Assembly: GCA_022605955.1 (NCBI GenBank)
Contig: JAKCOZ010000002.1
Location: 65,452,783-65,516,782, forward strand
Source: Rallus limicola
Lineage: Eukaryota; Chordata; Aves; Gruiformes; Rallidae
Length of the DNA stretch: 64,000 bases
Direction: 5' to 3'
Shown piece by piece: positions 52,640 through 64,000 of the stretch. The notes under the pieces are model-generated. The model worked only from the letters and a program-made list of their open reading frames with translations. It was not told the DNA's origin and did no database searches. A program made the position numbers and the translations under genes. Position 1 is the first letter of the stretch. Each line of letters opens with the position of its first letter.

Positions 52640-53799
52640 CCTTCGAACCCCTCTGCCTCCCTTATGCTATCACTCCGGTCGGCACCTGCAGAGTGACACA
52701 ATGATGGTCGTAGGTCCGAAAGTAGCATCCGGCAGGATGCCTGTGACAGCGTTTTTCACCATCTTCCCTGTATCAGCATGCCTTTACCATAAGAAAAGGG
52801 GGGGATTTAATTGAGGGCACAAAAGAAACCAGTGTTCAGCTGTGCTGGTGGCAGAAATCTAACAGGCCCTGGTGGGACACAAATGCTGTATTGGATATCC
52901 TGCGGCTTCGCTGGGGCATGGCACACCGGGATCTTGATTTTCAGAGGAGCTTAATGTGCTCTCTAGCTTGACAATGGGATTGGAGTGATTCAGAGCAGAA
53001 AAGAAAGTCAGCTGCCATTAGGATCCAAATGCCAGACACATTTTGATTTGGAGCATGTTAGCATCTGGATTCTTGGCCAAGAAGTGACAAAATTTGTACT
53101 CTATTTTAGTGGTAGATTTTAAAAAAAAAAAAATTTATTTGTTTTTAGCTGGAGTCACGAGTCACCAGCATCCAGATTTCTGGTGCATGTACTTTCAGGC
53201 TGTGCTGCTGGAATGTACTAGAGCACAGACTTGTGCCCATGTGTTGGGTGAGAGGTGTACAATTGCTCTTGCCAGCAGAAACTGTGGCCCAGACCTGACT
53301 GCATTCTTCTGATAGATCCAAGTGTGACTCTGTTGGTGCTTGGTGGCTCAGGCATATTAACATTTTAGCTCTGTTTTTTATGTTCACTTAAAAGTTACGG
53401 TTTAAACCCTTAATTGTGCCACAGAGAGACACAGTAAGTCCAACTTACTCTTCAATAAATAGTGTCACTTCAGGTCTGGGGGTAAAAGTCATCAGTTCAC
53501 AGGAAGATAAAGTTGCAGTCTTACCTCAGCAATCAAGACTACTGGTCATCCAAGGCTTAGTAACATTCTTAAAACTACTTGTATAGATTCCTCACCTTCC
53601 CGGCAGGTATAAAGATGTATCTACAGCACTTCACCCCACCTATCTTAGATACCTCTTTCAAGGTGAGATGGATCAGTCTATGGCACAACTTTCTCCTTCC
53701 ATTTGCCATAGACAAATCCTAAATCCACATTTAGAGGGAACTAACTGTACATGACTAATGTGAGGGGAGGCACATCCACTACCCACCCACTGGGTGGGG
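52640..53799. other. Flank upstream of KCTD8, nothing recognised
   Basis: Composition falls back to AT-rich beyond the CpG island. No further exon, divergent gene or repeat was recognised up to the CR1 copy. An A-rich run lies at about 53121-53133. Confidence 0.55.
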
Positions 53800-54795
53800 A
53801 GTGTTGGAAAGGCTCCTAGAAGGAGAGCTGTAAGAATTGGTGTTCCTCAGGGGTCAGTCCTGATCAATATATTCAGTGACTTGGTCAAAGGGATAGAGTG
53901 CACCCTCAGCAAATTTACTGATGATACAGAACTGGGAGGAGTGGCTGACATGCCAGAAGGCTCTGCTGCCATCCAGGGAGATCTGGACAAGCCGGAGAGT
54001 TGGGCAGAGAGTAGTATTAGGAAATTCAACAAGGTCAAGTGTAGGGTCCTACACCTAGGGAGGAATAACTCCACATACCAGTACAGGTTAGGGGCTGACC
54101 TGCTGGAAAACAGCGCTGGGGAAAAAGACCTGGGAGTCCTGGTGGACAACAGGTTAACCATCAGCATCAATGTGCCCTTGTAGCCAAGAAAGCCAACGGC
54201 GTCCTGGGGGTATCAAGAGAACTGTGGAGAGCAGGCTGAGGGAGGTTTTCCTCCCCCTCTACTCTGCACTGGTGAGGTCTCATCTGGGATACTGTGGGCA
54301 TTTCTGGGCTCCCCAATTCAAGAAGAACAGAGAACTGCTGAAGAGAGTACAAAAAAGGGCTATGAAGATGATTAGGGGGCTAGAACGTCTCTATTACAAA
54401 GAGAGTCTGAGGGATTTGGGACTTTTTAGCCCAAAGAATAGAAGACTGAGGGGGATCTTATCAATGCTAATAAATACTTGGGGGGTGGGTGTCAGGAGGA
54501 TGGGGTCATTCTTTTTTCAGTGGTGCCCAGTTACAGAACAAGAGACAGTAGGCATAAACTTGAATAGAGGAAGTTCCACCTAAACATGAGGGGGAAATTC
54601 TTTACTGTAAGGGCGGCAGAGCACTGGGACAGGCTCCTCAGAGAGCTTGTGGAGTCTTTGTTTCTGGAGACATTAAAAACCTGCTGGATGCTGTTCTGTG
54701 CACCCTGCTCTAGGTGATCCTGCTCTGTCAGGCGGGTTTGGACTAGATGATCTCGAGAGGTCACTTCCATTCCCTCCCATTCTGTGATTCTGTGA
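53800..54795 (+). mobile_element. CR1 LINE fragment with reverse-transcriptase remains, about 1 kb
   Basis: The longest CR1 copy in the window. The plus strand carries a frame from the RT domain ([28 protein letters not shown], then VLHLGRN and [13 protein letters not shown]) to a stop near 54181. After a frame change it continues with [37 protein letters not shown] and LRDLGLFSPKNRRLRG. The RT active-site word, usually F/Y-A-D-D in CR1, reads FTDD, and residues are missing just after GVPQGSVL. It ends with two perfect octamers (ATTCTGTGATTCTGTG). It lies about 1.2 kb upstream of the KCTD8 island, in the opposite orientation to the gene. Confidence 0.96.
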
Positions 54796-57700
54796 AAACT
54801 AGATATGTTGTGCTTCAAACATAAGAATTATGTGGGAGTTAAAGGGCTTCTAATAGAGAGCAAATGTGCAGGAAAGATTTCTGCAGTGCCCCTTCTTGAC
54901 CATTTACTGAAACCAATAAATAGTTTTTAAAATGAGGATGACTGCTAGAAACTGAGTAAAATTCTCTCTTTCCTGGTTATTTTGTTTGAAATGCTCTTAA
55001 AGGTCAGAAAAATCATTCAAACTGCTGTGCACCAAGAAAGCAGGGCATCATTGTTTATTGGTCATTTTGTCATATATTTCTTGAGGCTCAAATCCTTAAG
55101 GCACCAGAGACAGCATTCATTGTCTTGTACTTGCCTGCAGGGAATACTGTTTCTCCTACAGAATATTTCTAGAAATATTTCTGCTGATTTCTATGAGGAC
55201 AGATTTCATATCCACTCTTTTCTGTGTAATATGGAATAATAGTTTGCCCATGTCTAAGACAACTTGTGCCAGAGCATTGCACAGCCGTGACACTTCAGCA
55301 TCACACTGTCAAACAGCATTGACCTACTGCCATACCCAGTGTGGTGCCCTTAGCAAGGGGACAGCTGCATTCCTTTCTCATTCCAGAAGCCCATGGCCCC
55401 AGCAGAACTATCTTGAACCTTCTCTCTAGTGACCTGTGTTTGTAAGGATATGTGTGTATATATATATATATTTAAGAACATGTAGATTGAGAAATGTTAG
55501 GAGGAGATCATTTCCCACGTAGAATTGCCTGAGTTAGACAGGTTGCTTGGAAGTTATACATAAAATAAATGTTAACGTATTACTTGGGTAAAGAAGAAAT
55601 TTCTTCTCAGGATTATCAGGGAAGCAAGGAAGAATCGGTGCTTCATTCTTTCTAGGTTCAGCAGCAGTTGCCTGAATCACTTGAGAAATCCTTATACCAA
55701 ATGCTTTCAGTCACTTGTGTATTAAGCTCCTGTATGCTGCCCAATATTTGGTTAGCTTGTGGTTTCCTCTGTGAATATGTACATGCTAGTTCCAACAATG
55801 TCTTTGTTCGAATCAATGACAAAGGTAATTTTTCATGAGATTGGGCAAAAAGAAAAATTTGTGCTCTGTGGAGTAAAAAGCATCTTCTTACACATTATGT
55901 GTATTGCAACAACGTCCTGTAGTACTATTTGAGTGAAGTTTAAGGCCAATACGATGGAAACAAGTTAATCTGCAAATATGAAAGTAAATATCCTTTAGCT
56001 TCAGATACATGAGGTTTTCTGATGCTTAAAGCAGATTAAAAAAAATGCAGGTGAAAATCTGCCACGATCTGTTTCCTTATCTGTGGGAGTGTTTTGAGAC
56101 AGTACTGAAGACTTCATGTACAGGTGAATTTCTTTTGGAGATTCCCTTAGGTAAGCACACTGGTGCAAGCAACAGGTAGCAACAACACCTCCTTGGAAAG
56201 CAGGCTAGAGGAGCACAGGCAGGACACCTCCCTTGACAAAAAAAAAAATTACACTGTAGTCTTTCCTGCCCTCGAGTCAGTCAGGTTTAACCAGGCTACA
56301 TGATAAAACTAGACTTACCTGAGAGGATCATGCTGAGAGAGGGGGAAATGAAAGACAAGAGGGTCAGGAGGATCATCAAGACCACATCACGTAGGTCAAA
56401 CAGGTCACTCTTATGAAAAATTCATCTAGATAAAAGGACGATTTACTGCTGCTCAGACTGTCCAGTTCAGATATGGCAATTGGATGCCAGGAATTAATAC
56501 ATGTCTTTGGCTTATTGCTCAGGCAGGTTTTGAGCTGAAACACCTAGAAAAAAGTAACTTTTTTACAATTTAAAAAATGCTTCAGTAATCTCTTGTGAAG
56601 TTGTACTTGGTAAAAACTCTAAAGTAAAACATTTTTCTGAGGAGAGAGGTGGAAGTGAGAGCTTCCTTCACAAGAGATTTCTTTTAAAAACACATTCCAG
56701 TATTACTTGAAAACAAAAAAAAAGTGTTCACTAATACAGTTCAAGGTGATACCTGCCATTTGCAGTCTTATTTTTTACTGTCAGTGAATAACATGAAATG
56801 AAGGATACATAACCACTTTTTAAATTAAGTTCTAAAATACTACTTATTTCCCTGCTGAAAATTAATAACAAAGTAGAGGATAACGTATAGGAGAAGAACA
56901 AACACTGAAATTGGACACTTAATCAGAGGTTCTTAGAGAGAAGATGATGATAAGTCTGTAATCCCAGCAAATGTATAAATTAGGTGAACTTTTTGGAAAG
57001 GAAATTCTTCTGGCAGACTCCCAGTGAAGTCAAAGGGAATTGTTCCTTTGTCCTGAATTGCCGGATCAGGCAGGAAGAGTAGCTCATCATGCAGAAAAAG
57101 TTCCAGATGATTACTGTGAGCAGGTCTGCAATAATTACAGAAATCACCTAATAAGCATTAAAGATGATTATGTTGTCTTTCAAAAAGTCATCAGCCCAAA
57201 AAAATGACATTAAAATTGTAGACAGGAGTGTGACAAACTGCCAGCAGAATCATATTTCTGACACTGCTGTACTCTGGCTCAGTAAGCCTTAAAAGTCTTG
57301 GCCAGTTTTATGATTTGCTTCTCCTTTTGTTTGTCATTTTTGTCATTTCCCCAATTATTAATATTTTCCTATTAAGAATTCTTAGATCTTACTTGTTCCT
57401 TTACATCTGGTCTTCTGTTGGCAACAAAGTATCATTCCAAAGAAATGGCTTTTCTAAGGACTCCAGCTTGCCAATTTTCCACCCACCTGACAGTGGTCAT
57501 TGCAATATATATGTTGTGCTTGTTCCTTATTAGCTCTTCTCCACACCACATTTTCCTTCTAGCCCCAAAATTAATCTTCTTTGAACCTTAAAAGTATTTA
57601 TACATAACATTCCATTACTCCAAAATAATTGGAACTTTGATTCTACAAGAATTTAGAAATTTTTTTATTCATGTAATTAATTCTCAGAGTTAAACAGAAG

Positions 57701-58199
57701 TACTCATACATGTAAAGTTAGTGCTGTGGGAATTTGTAGTCAGGACCTAGACAACATCACATACATTTAGATAAGTATTATAGATTATTTGGTTGCACTG
57801 CTGGGACTGAAATCAGAAGAAATTAGTCTGCGTGCTTGATTCTGAGCATGTGGGAGCTCTCTTTACAGTCCATAATAATTCATTGCTCTAATTTAAGTTG
57901 CATTTGAAACATAGCAAGTAGTTATTAAGTTTTCAGATATGATGCATTCTCAGAAAAAAAAGTAATAATTTGCTGGGAAGTTTTGTCAGTCAGGCTAATC
58001 AGTAAAGAATTTAGCAAGTTTGGCTTCCCAAGGACTGGAAGTTTCAGCCACTAACAGCTAACGAATCTGCTTTCTGACAGCATTTAAGGAGGCTGCCACT
58101 GTGAAGTCAGTTCCATCATGCAGTGGCTGAAGTGATTTGTTTGAATTGTTCATAGCAACAGCTGCGTTAGCTTTATCTGGTGAGTTCCTTGGGTCCAGA
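54796..58199. other. Upstream flank, nothing recognised
   Basis: About 3.4 kb of AT-rich sequence between two CR1 copies. A short TA run lies at 55450-55471 and an A run at about 56237-56249. No exon or RNA gene is visible and the open frames are short and domain-free. Confidence 0.6.
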
Positions 58200-58588
58200 G
58201 TCACAGAATCACAGACCGTTAGGAGTTGGAAGGGACCTCGAAAGGTCATCTAGTCCAACCCCCCTGCCAGAGCAGGATCACCCAGACTCAATCCCACAGG
58301 AACGCATCCAGGCAAGGTTTGAATGTCTCCAGAGGAGACTCCACAACCTCTCTGGGCAGCCTGTTCCAGTGCTCTGTCACCCTCACAGTTAAAAAGTTCC
58401 TCCTTATGTTCACATGGAACTTCCTATGCTCCATCTTGCACCCATTGCATCACTCCTCAGTCTCCTCCAAGCTAAAGAGACAAAGCTCCCTCAGCCTTTC
58501 CTCATAAGGAAGGTGTTCCATTCCATTAATCATCTTGGTGGCCCTGTGCTGGACTCTTTCAAGGAGTTCTATGTCTTTCTTGAACTGA
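58200..58588 (-). mobile_element. CR1 LINE fragment with internal deletion
   Basis: The plus strand starts TCACAGAATCACAGACCGTT and continues as reverse-complement CR1 (GGGCAGCCTGTTCCAGTGCT; TCAGCCTTTCCTCATAAGGA). It ends near ATGTCTTTCTTGAACTG. A segment is missing at about 58450 compared with the copy at 1760-2386, joining the CCATTGC word almost directly to the CTCCAAGCTAAAGAG word. No open frame of note. Confidence 0.93.
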
Positions 58589-60029
58589 GTCATTTATGAA
58601 AGTTAAAATAAAGCCTGTTCTTTCATACTGTAGCTGTCTGGAATATTCCCTGCACTGTGCTACAATACCAAAGCAAAACCAAAAGAGTAACCCCAGGAAT
58701 TGAAAGCCAGTCTAGCTTCATTAAAATATTTTAATTATATTATTTTATGCAAACATACATGAGAATAATTTGATATTTTATGTCATTGGATTTGTTCTGG
58801 GAAGAATGCAAAATTTTTTTTAATTATTAAGATAAGCACTCAGAATTAGCATTCTGAGTACTAACTGACCCATTAGTACTTAAGTTCATAGTTCCTTTTT
58901 AGAGCAGAATTGTGTCTTCTGCGTGATTTTACACTAACCTAAATCTAAGTTAGTTCTAACTTCAACATAGCAACCCCTACATTTAGCATATTCTGCATAT
59001 ACTCTCCCCACAGCAAGTTAGCTCAGTGTTAATTAGGCCTAATAGTCTGAATAGTTATGCAAGTGTATCCTGAGTGTGACAATGACATTTTTCTCACTTT
59101 TCTCAGTGTAGGCTGTATTTAGCATTTGAATGTACTATTTTTTCCTTCTTCATTCATTTATCTTAAAAAAAAAAAAATCTTTTAAATGTCGATCAATGTG
59201 AAGTGATCTCCAAAGAAGTACTGTGTATTGATGTTCCGCTCAGCTGCTCATTTCTTTCTTATTCTCAAGCAGCAGTTTCCCAGAGCCTGCTAAAATCAGC
59301 CTCCCAACACAACAAACATATATATCTGGTACCATATTGTTTCATCCTAGTGAAGTTAGGTTCCATTTCATTAACACCTGGCTCCTGAATGTTAAGCATA
59401 CGATATGGTCGCTTGCTATAGCGACAGGTTTTATGCGACTGAGCTCCTTCTTGCTGTCATCAGAACAGGGAATCTCATATTCTCTTGCTGACTCTTCTTT
59501 ATGAACCTAAGTTGTATCAAATCCAGAAACATCAGGCACTGCTGGCACATCCATGTAGTGGTACACGCTTGTGCTGGAGCAGCTACAGTCTGACTGTAAC
59601 TCTTTTGTCAATAAAGATTTTGATTTTCCTGCATTTTGATAGAGTCTACATAATAACAGCTTCCTTTGGCTTCAGCTTGTGTTTGTGGTATTCAGGAGTT
59701 CTGATAAGTAGGCACTTAATGTCTGAGTGGGTATATATCTACAGTCTAGCACACAGAAATTAATGCAGCAGTGTTTATTTCAGGAACTCCCTACAGTGGT
59801 ACAAATTATGGCTCCACTAAACTCAGTATAGATTTTTCCTGTTTGCTGTAGGTTATCTAATATTGGAATGGACGATTACAATGATATTTTCCTTCTTCAT
59901 TAAGGGAGAAAGTATCAAAGAAACTATCACACATAATATTTCTTATGTAAAAGAATATGTTTGAGTCTTTAAATGCACAAAACCAATAAATGTCACATTT
60001 CTGGTAATATCCTAACTTGCTTGGCTGCA
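58589..60029. other. Upstream flank, nothing recognised
   Basis: AT-rich sequence between a CR1 fragment and the long solo LTR. Open frames at 59203-59388 and 59485-59763 (+) show no domains. Confidence 0.6.
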
Positions 60030-61065
60030 TGTGGTGGTTTGACCCTGGCTGGAGGCCAGATACCCACCAAAGTAGCTCTATCGCATCCTTTCAGCTGGAC
60101 AGGGGAGAAAATACATTGAGAGGCTTAGTAGTTGAGATAAAGACAGGGAGAGATCATTCTGCAATGTGTCATGGGCAAAACAGACTCAACACAGAATAAA
60201 AGAAATAAAACTCTCAATTTATTACACTACATTACACACAGAGTGAAACCAGAGCTGGATAATGAGAAATGCGACCAGATCTTAAAGCACCTCACCCCTC
60301 CCCTCCCTTCTCAGCAGATATCACTTTAGTTATGATTTCACTGCCTTCTTTCCCCTCACTGTGGCACAGGTAGGGGCATGGACTGGGGGAATGGGGTTTT
60401 GGGCAGCTACTCATGAGTTGTTTTCCTTGTTAGCTGGGGGAGGCATTCCTCACACTCTACCCCTGCTGCACCATGGGGTCTCACCCACAGGAGACAGTCG
60501 TCCATGAAGGTCTCCATGAGTCCTTTCTGTTGGGGTGTCATCTCCTCACCAACTGCTTCAGCATGACTCCGTTCCATGGGGTGCTGACCTTCAGGCCCAG
60601 GCTGCTCCAGCCTGGTCCCCCATGGAGTCACATGTCCCCCAGCAAACCTGCTCCAGCGTGGGTTGGTCTCTCCACAAGATGCAGGTTTCACTGCCAGGAG
60701 TTTGCTCCAATGCAGGCTTCCCATGGAGTCACGGCATCCTTCAGGTGTCTCCACCTGCTCCAGCATGGGGTCCTCCACGGGCTGTAGATGGGATCTCTGC
60801 TCCCTGTCATCATCCATAGGCTGAAGGGGGACACCCACTTCTGGTGGCAAAATGTGGCTGCTTGCATTTTTTTTCTCCTAAATTTGATTCCCAGAGGTGC
60901 TGTGTCCACCGTTGATGGGCTTGGCCTTGGTCAACAGTGACTCTGTCCTTGAGCCAGCTGGTGTTTGCCCTCCTGGGCCTGCAGAGAGCTTCTAGCTGCT
61001 TCTTGCAGAAGCCACCCATACAGCCCCTTCTTCCCACCAGAACCCAGCCATACAAAGCTACAACA
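60030..61065 (-). mobile_element. Long solo LTR (about 1.04 kb), ERVL-like
   Basis: On the plus strand it begins TGTGGTGGTTTGACCCTGG and ends TACAAAGCTACAACA, flanked by the perfect 5-bp duplication CTGCA at 60025-60029 and 61066-61070. The coding orientation is inferred to be minus. Read that way it starts TGTTGTAGCTTTG, has an AATAAA polyadenylation signal near 60216 and a pyrimidine-rich stretch, and ends GGGTCAAACCACCACA, the same type of 3' end as the LTR at 204-788. A 147-codon minus-strand frame (60850-60407) lies in U3 and is treated as chance. U3 also contains a degenerate repeat of about 100 bases (60602-60800). No internal viral genes. Confidence 0.88.
60602..60800. repeat. Degenerate internal direct repeats in the U3 of the long LTR
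   Basis: The word CTGCTCCAG or a close variant recurs at 60602, 60648, 60702 and 60755. CATGGAGTCAC recurs at 60621 and 60722, at nearly the same offset from the first and third copies. This suggests an old duplication of a unit of about 100 bases, itself made of two halves of about 50. LTR U3 repeats of this kind are often enhancer modules (general knowledge); function here is not shown. Confidence 0.55.
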
Positions 61066-62659
61066 CTGCATGTCAACTTTTCTGTTGGCTAAGTGAAAAA
61101 AGGACGAGAAAATGTCGGGCATGACTTGGATTCCACAAAACACTTAAGGTCAGATCTATAATAGGATATACAAGAACCTATCCTGATTCACTGAAATTAA
61201 TATGAGTGAAGTGCCTAAACAGAGGTAAGTGCTTCAATACCATTCTGGCACTGCCACATAAACACTTTTCCAATCTTTGAAGAGCCCCATTGGCTCTGAT
61301 GAGGGTACTGATCAATGTAAAACTATTTACATGCAATGCAGGATTGAGATTATACTAAGTCTTTGCTTCTGTGTCAGTTACACTGATGTTTCATTAGTAT
61401 GAAACAATATTTATGGAGAGCATAAACTAATAATTCATAATGCTTTAGAGCTTACTGTCTACCCATTTCATTCTGCAAGAGACAAAATATCACAGTGAAA
61501 TATGAGTATTTGTTTGCAGCTTCCATGTATTTTTTCTTTTTTCTTTGTGAAATTGATATTTTCTTCCCAATGTTGCACTGAAGAACTAAATCCAAATGTA
61601 GAGATAGAATTTCTTTGTCACGCAGGGGAATGCATTCACAAAAGAAAGCTGCAGAAGTTATTATAATGATAAAATAATGACAGCTTTAAAAGAAAAAATA
61701 TGAAGATGACAAGGCTTCAAAGAATAGCACAGTAAATTAACACACGTGAATGCAAAAGTCAGTATTAAGTACTAATAACAACAGCCAACCAAATTGTCTT
61801 CACTATCAAAACAGTATTAATAAAAGACATCAAGAAGAAAGTAAAATTTGTAGTGGTGGACTGCCCAAAAGGATTTAGAAAGGGCTGCTTCCCATGCCTG
61901 AGAAGACAATGAAAATAAAAGTCAGGATTTTTCCGTCTGTTAGGGGAAAACAGACAAACCCAGGCACATGAACACTGACATATAAAGTGGCAATAACACT
62001 GTAAAAGGCGTGTTTCAGCTGAAAAGCTGTTTTTTTCTCATCATGTTGATTGTTTAATGCTGTGACTGACATGTAATTTTTTTTTGGTAACATATTAAAC
62101 ATATATTTAAACATATTAACAGCCCTGTATAGAAATATATGTATATTCTTTATACTGAAGTAGATGATGTAAAATACTTTCAGTGACCTGTAGATATCTA
62201 CTTCACTGTTCCAAGGTTTTTATATCTAAATAGGCGATTGTATTATATGTATATTTAAGAGATTAAGAGCTCCTTCAATTCCTGCTGACCCTTTTTTATT
62301 TAATATGCTGAATGGGGAAGGAAAGACTTCTAGAAATTATCTAAGTGCACCAGCAACTCAGTTTGGTTTTTTTTTTTATTATTCTACAGCTACAATAGCA
62401 CCTTATGATCAATAAAGTAGTATCTAATAGTCACCCAAACCTATTCAAGCAAACCCAAATCTTTCCTCTCTAATACAATGTACATATTGCAGATGAAAAC
62501 AAAAAGAGTAAATGCTAACAAGGAAATGTATTCTATGTAGTGGAAATGTGCTATATGAGAGATTGATGGCTAAGTTTTAGACATAAATACACGGTAATGT
62601 AAGCTCAATAATAAAAGGCTGTTACACTGCCTATATAAAAATAGAAGTCGAACAAAGTA
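61066..62659. other. Upstream flank, nothing recognised
   Basis: AT-rich sequence with no recognised gene. The open frame at 61875-62114 (-) is short and has no domain. Confidence 0.6.
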
Positions 62660-62752
62660 GGCAGGAGAATGAGAGACCCAGTCATATGAAGAAAAGTGGG
62701 ATATTATGGGCCTGACTGAAATCTGGCTCAAAGATTACATTAACTAGGCTAT
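62660..62752 (+). mobile_element. Possible relic of a LINE (CR1/L3-like) endonuclease region
   Basis: One plus-strand frame reads WDIMGLTEIWLKDYIN before a stop. This resembles the conserved D-I/V-x-x-L/I-T-E-T-W word in the apurinic endonuclease domain of CR1-clade LINEs. The bases before it (GAAGAAAAGTGGGATATTAT) also resemble CR1. The surrounding 1.1 kb (to about 63720) may belong to the same decayed element (for example GTAATGGGAGATTTTC near 63278, compare the usual GDF word), but no continuous frame remains. Identification rests on one short motif. Confidence 0.35.
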
Positions 62753-64000
62753 TAACAATAAAAAGTATAGATTAGATAAAGCCAGCAAGAATGTGAAACG
62801 GAAAGTTTCTGAAATGGGAGACCTGCACCTTCCTTATGAGCAACAGCCTCTAGGAATAAGATTACTTCATTCATTTTTACTTAGGGGCGGACAACCCAGA
62901 GAAAGGTAAACTTCTTATACCATCTTAAATCAGCCAGTGAATTCACTGTGGAAAGGAGTTATTTGGGTTTTCTTTCCAGCTGGTCCACTCCATGCTAGGA
63001 GAAAAGTCAGAGGCGGGGTCAAAGGGTTCCCTTTTGCATGCTTTTCCTTGACAGTTGTTTGTACAGGCATTGATTTGCTTGTTCCCTGAGCAAAGAACAG
63101 TGGTGACCTGGTCATTCCTAAAGCTTCGGTGTCATTCAGGTTTGAATTTGAATTAGTCATAGAGCATAAACTAGTTACGGGAATATTCTTTACTCTGCCT
63201 TCTCTAGAAACAGTAGCTCAAGTGTGAAATGACTGAGTAAATGAAAAGGCATGTGTAAAGGTCAAGAGAGTTGTAGGAGTAATGGGAGATTTTCTTAACC
63301 TAGTCATAGATTTGAGAGAATCAAGTGGAAGAAATGAAGTTCATAGTATATACGTGGAGATAAAACAGCCACGATTTTCTACACAATAAGTTTCACAACA
63401 TTTTTAGTTTAAATAATGCTGAGAATGACAGAACCCACATATATGGAGAAGTAAGTATGGAGGATATCAAGCATAAACCTGAGATTAAAAGAAAAAAATA
63501 GAGGTGAAACAGAGGTGGGTCCTATTTAACATCAAGCCAACGTGTTTCGGGAACTAATAATTAAAATCCAGTGGGTTGAGGTACTAGGAATACACAGAGA
63601 TTTCAATACAATTATGGAGCATACTAAAGGTGCTTCAAGCAGTTAATAAATACAACATAAATAGCTATGGGAAAGGTACTAATAAAGTATTAACACAGGA
63701 TTAAGAACATGGCCAACTAATTTTGGATTTGACTAATAAATCCTAACATTGGTTTTGGCTTTATGAAGTCCACTTCATATTGTAAATCATGAAATGTTAG
63801 AAGTGTTGCTCATTTTTGCATCTGCTAGAAGTGGGAATTAAAAGATTGTTTTCCTAAAACCCACAAAACATTCAAATCTTCAAACTGACTTCTCCTATAT
63901 AGACTTTATTTATTTTTATTCCTTGTGTGTGTTGTAATTGTGTTTCAGATCAGTGGTTGGCAGCCTGTGCTCTGTCAGCTCTTGGGGTTACCAGAAAGTG
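62753..64000. other. Right-edge flank, no gene recognised
   Basis: AT-rich sequence that may be partly the decayed LINE noted just upstream. No exon, RNA gene or young repeat recognised. Confidence 0.5.

Noticed and set aside
60407..60850. 147-codon minus-strand frame as a possible gene
   Set aside because: It sits wholly within the U3 of a solo LTR bounded by target duplications, has no recognisable domain, and overlaps plus-strand frames in two other phases.

Overview
This is nuclear DNA from a bird. The evidence is eight fragments of CR1-type LINEs, several with the tandem ATTCTGTG-type 3' end typical of avian CR1; three solo LTRs with 5-bp target-site duplications and ERVL-like ends (TGTCCTGGTTTCAG at the 5' end in two of them, AAACCAC/AAACCA near the 3' end) that are common in birds; AT-rich background sequence; and one vertebrate gene. 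The species cannot be named from the sequence. The LTR families suggest a neoavian bird rather than chicken, but that is inference.

One protein-coding exon can be supported: the first coding exon of KCTD8, on the minus strand at 51201-52044, lying in a CpG-dense block at about 50690-52630. It encodes the complete T1/BTB domain and the complete H1 domain of this auxiliary subunit of the GABA-B receptor, and it ends in a consensus splice donor. The C-terminal part is in a second exon that is not in the window. Everything from 51200 leftward to position 1 is therefore read as the start of a very long first intron of KCTD8, at least 51 kb. Everything right of about 52.7 kb is upstream flank.

Layout: 204-788 solo LTR (+); 1760-2386 CR1 (-); 5867-6246 three-block polypurine pentanucleotide array; 6247-23922 featureless AT-rich intron; 23923-24231 CR1 (-); 25640-26060 CR1 (+); 36959-37178 old CR1 (-); 38421-39136 CR1 (-); 41069-41524 TA-rich palindromic repeat with three copies of one unique-sequence core; 43375-43877 solo LTR (-); 44191-44250 CR1 3' end (-); 50690-52630 KCTD8 CpG island and exon 1; 53800-54795 CR1 (+) with reverse-transcriptase remains; 58200-58588 CR1 (-); 60030-61065 long solo LTR (-); about 62660-62752 a possible LINE endonuclease relic.

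No tRNA, rRNA, CRISPR array or intact transposon is visible, and I did not find a convincing new biological system. The points most worth a second look are the AAGGG/AGGGG/AGAGA polypurine array, the TA-rich cruciform-prone palindrome, the three clean solo LTRs, the GGA/GAA tract in the KCTD8 leader, and a few short open frames or cryptic exon signals in the intron that probably occur by chance but can be tested.
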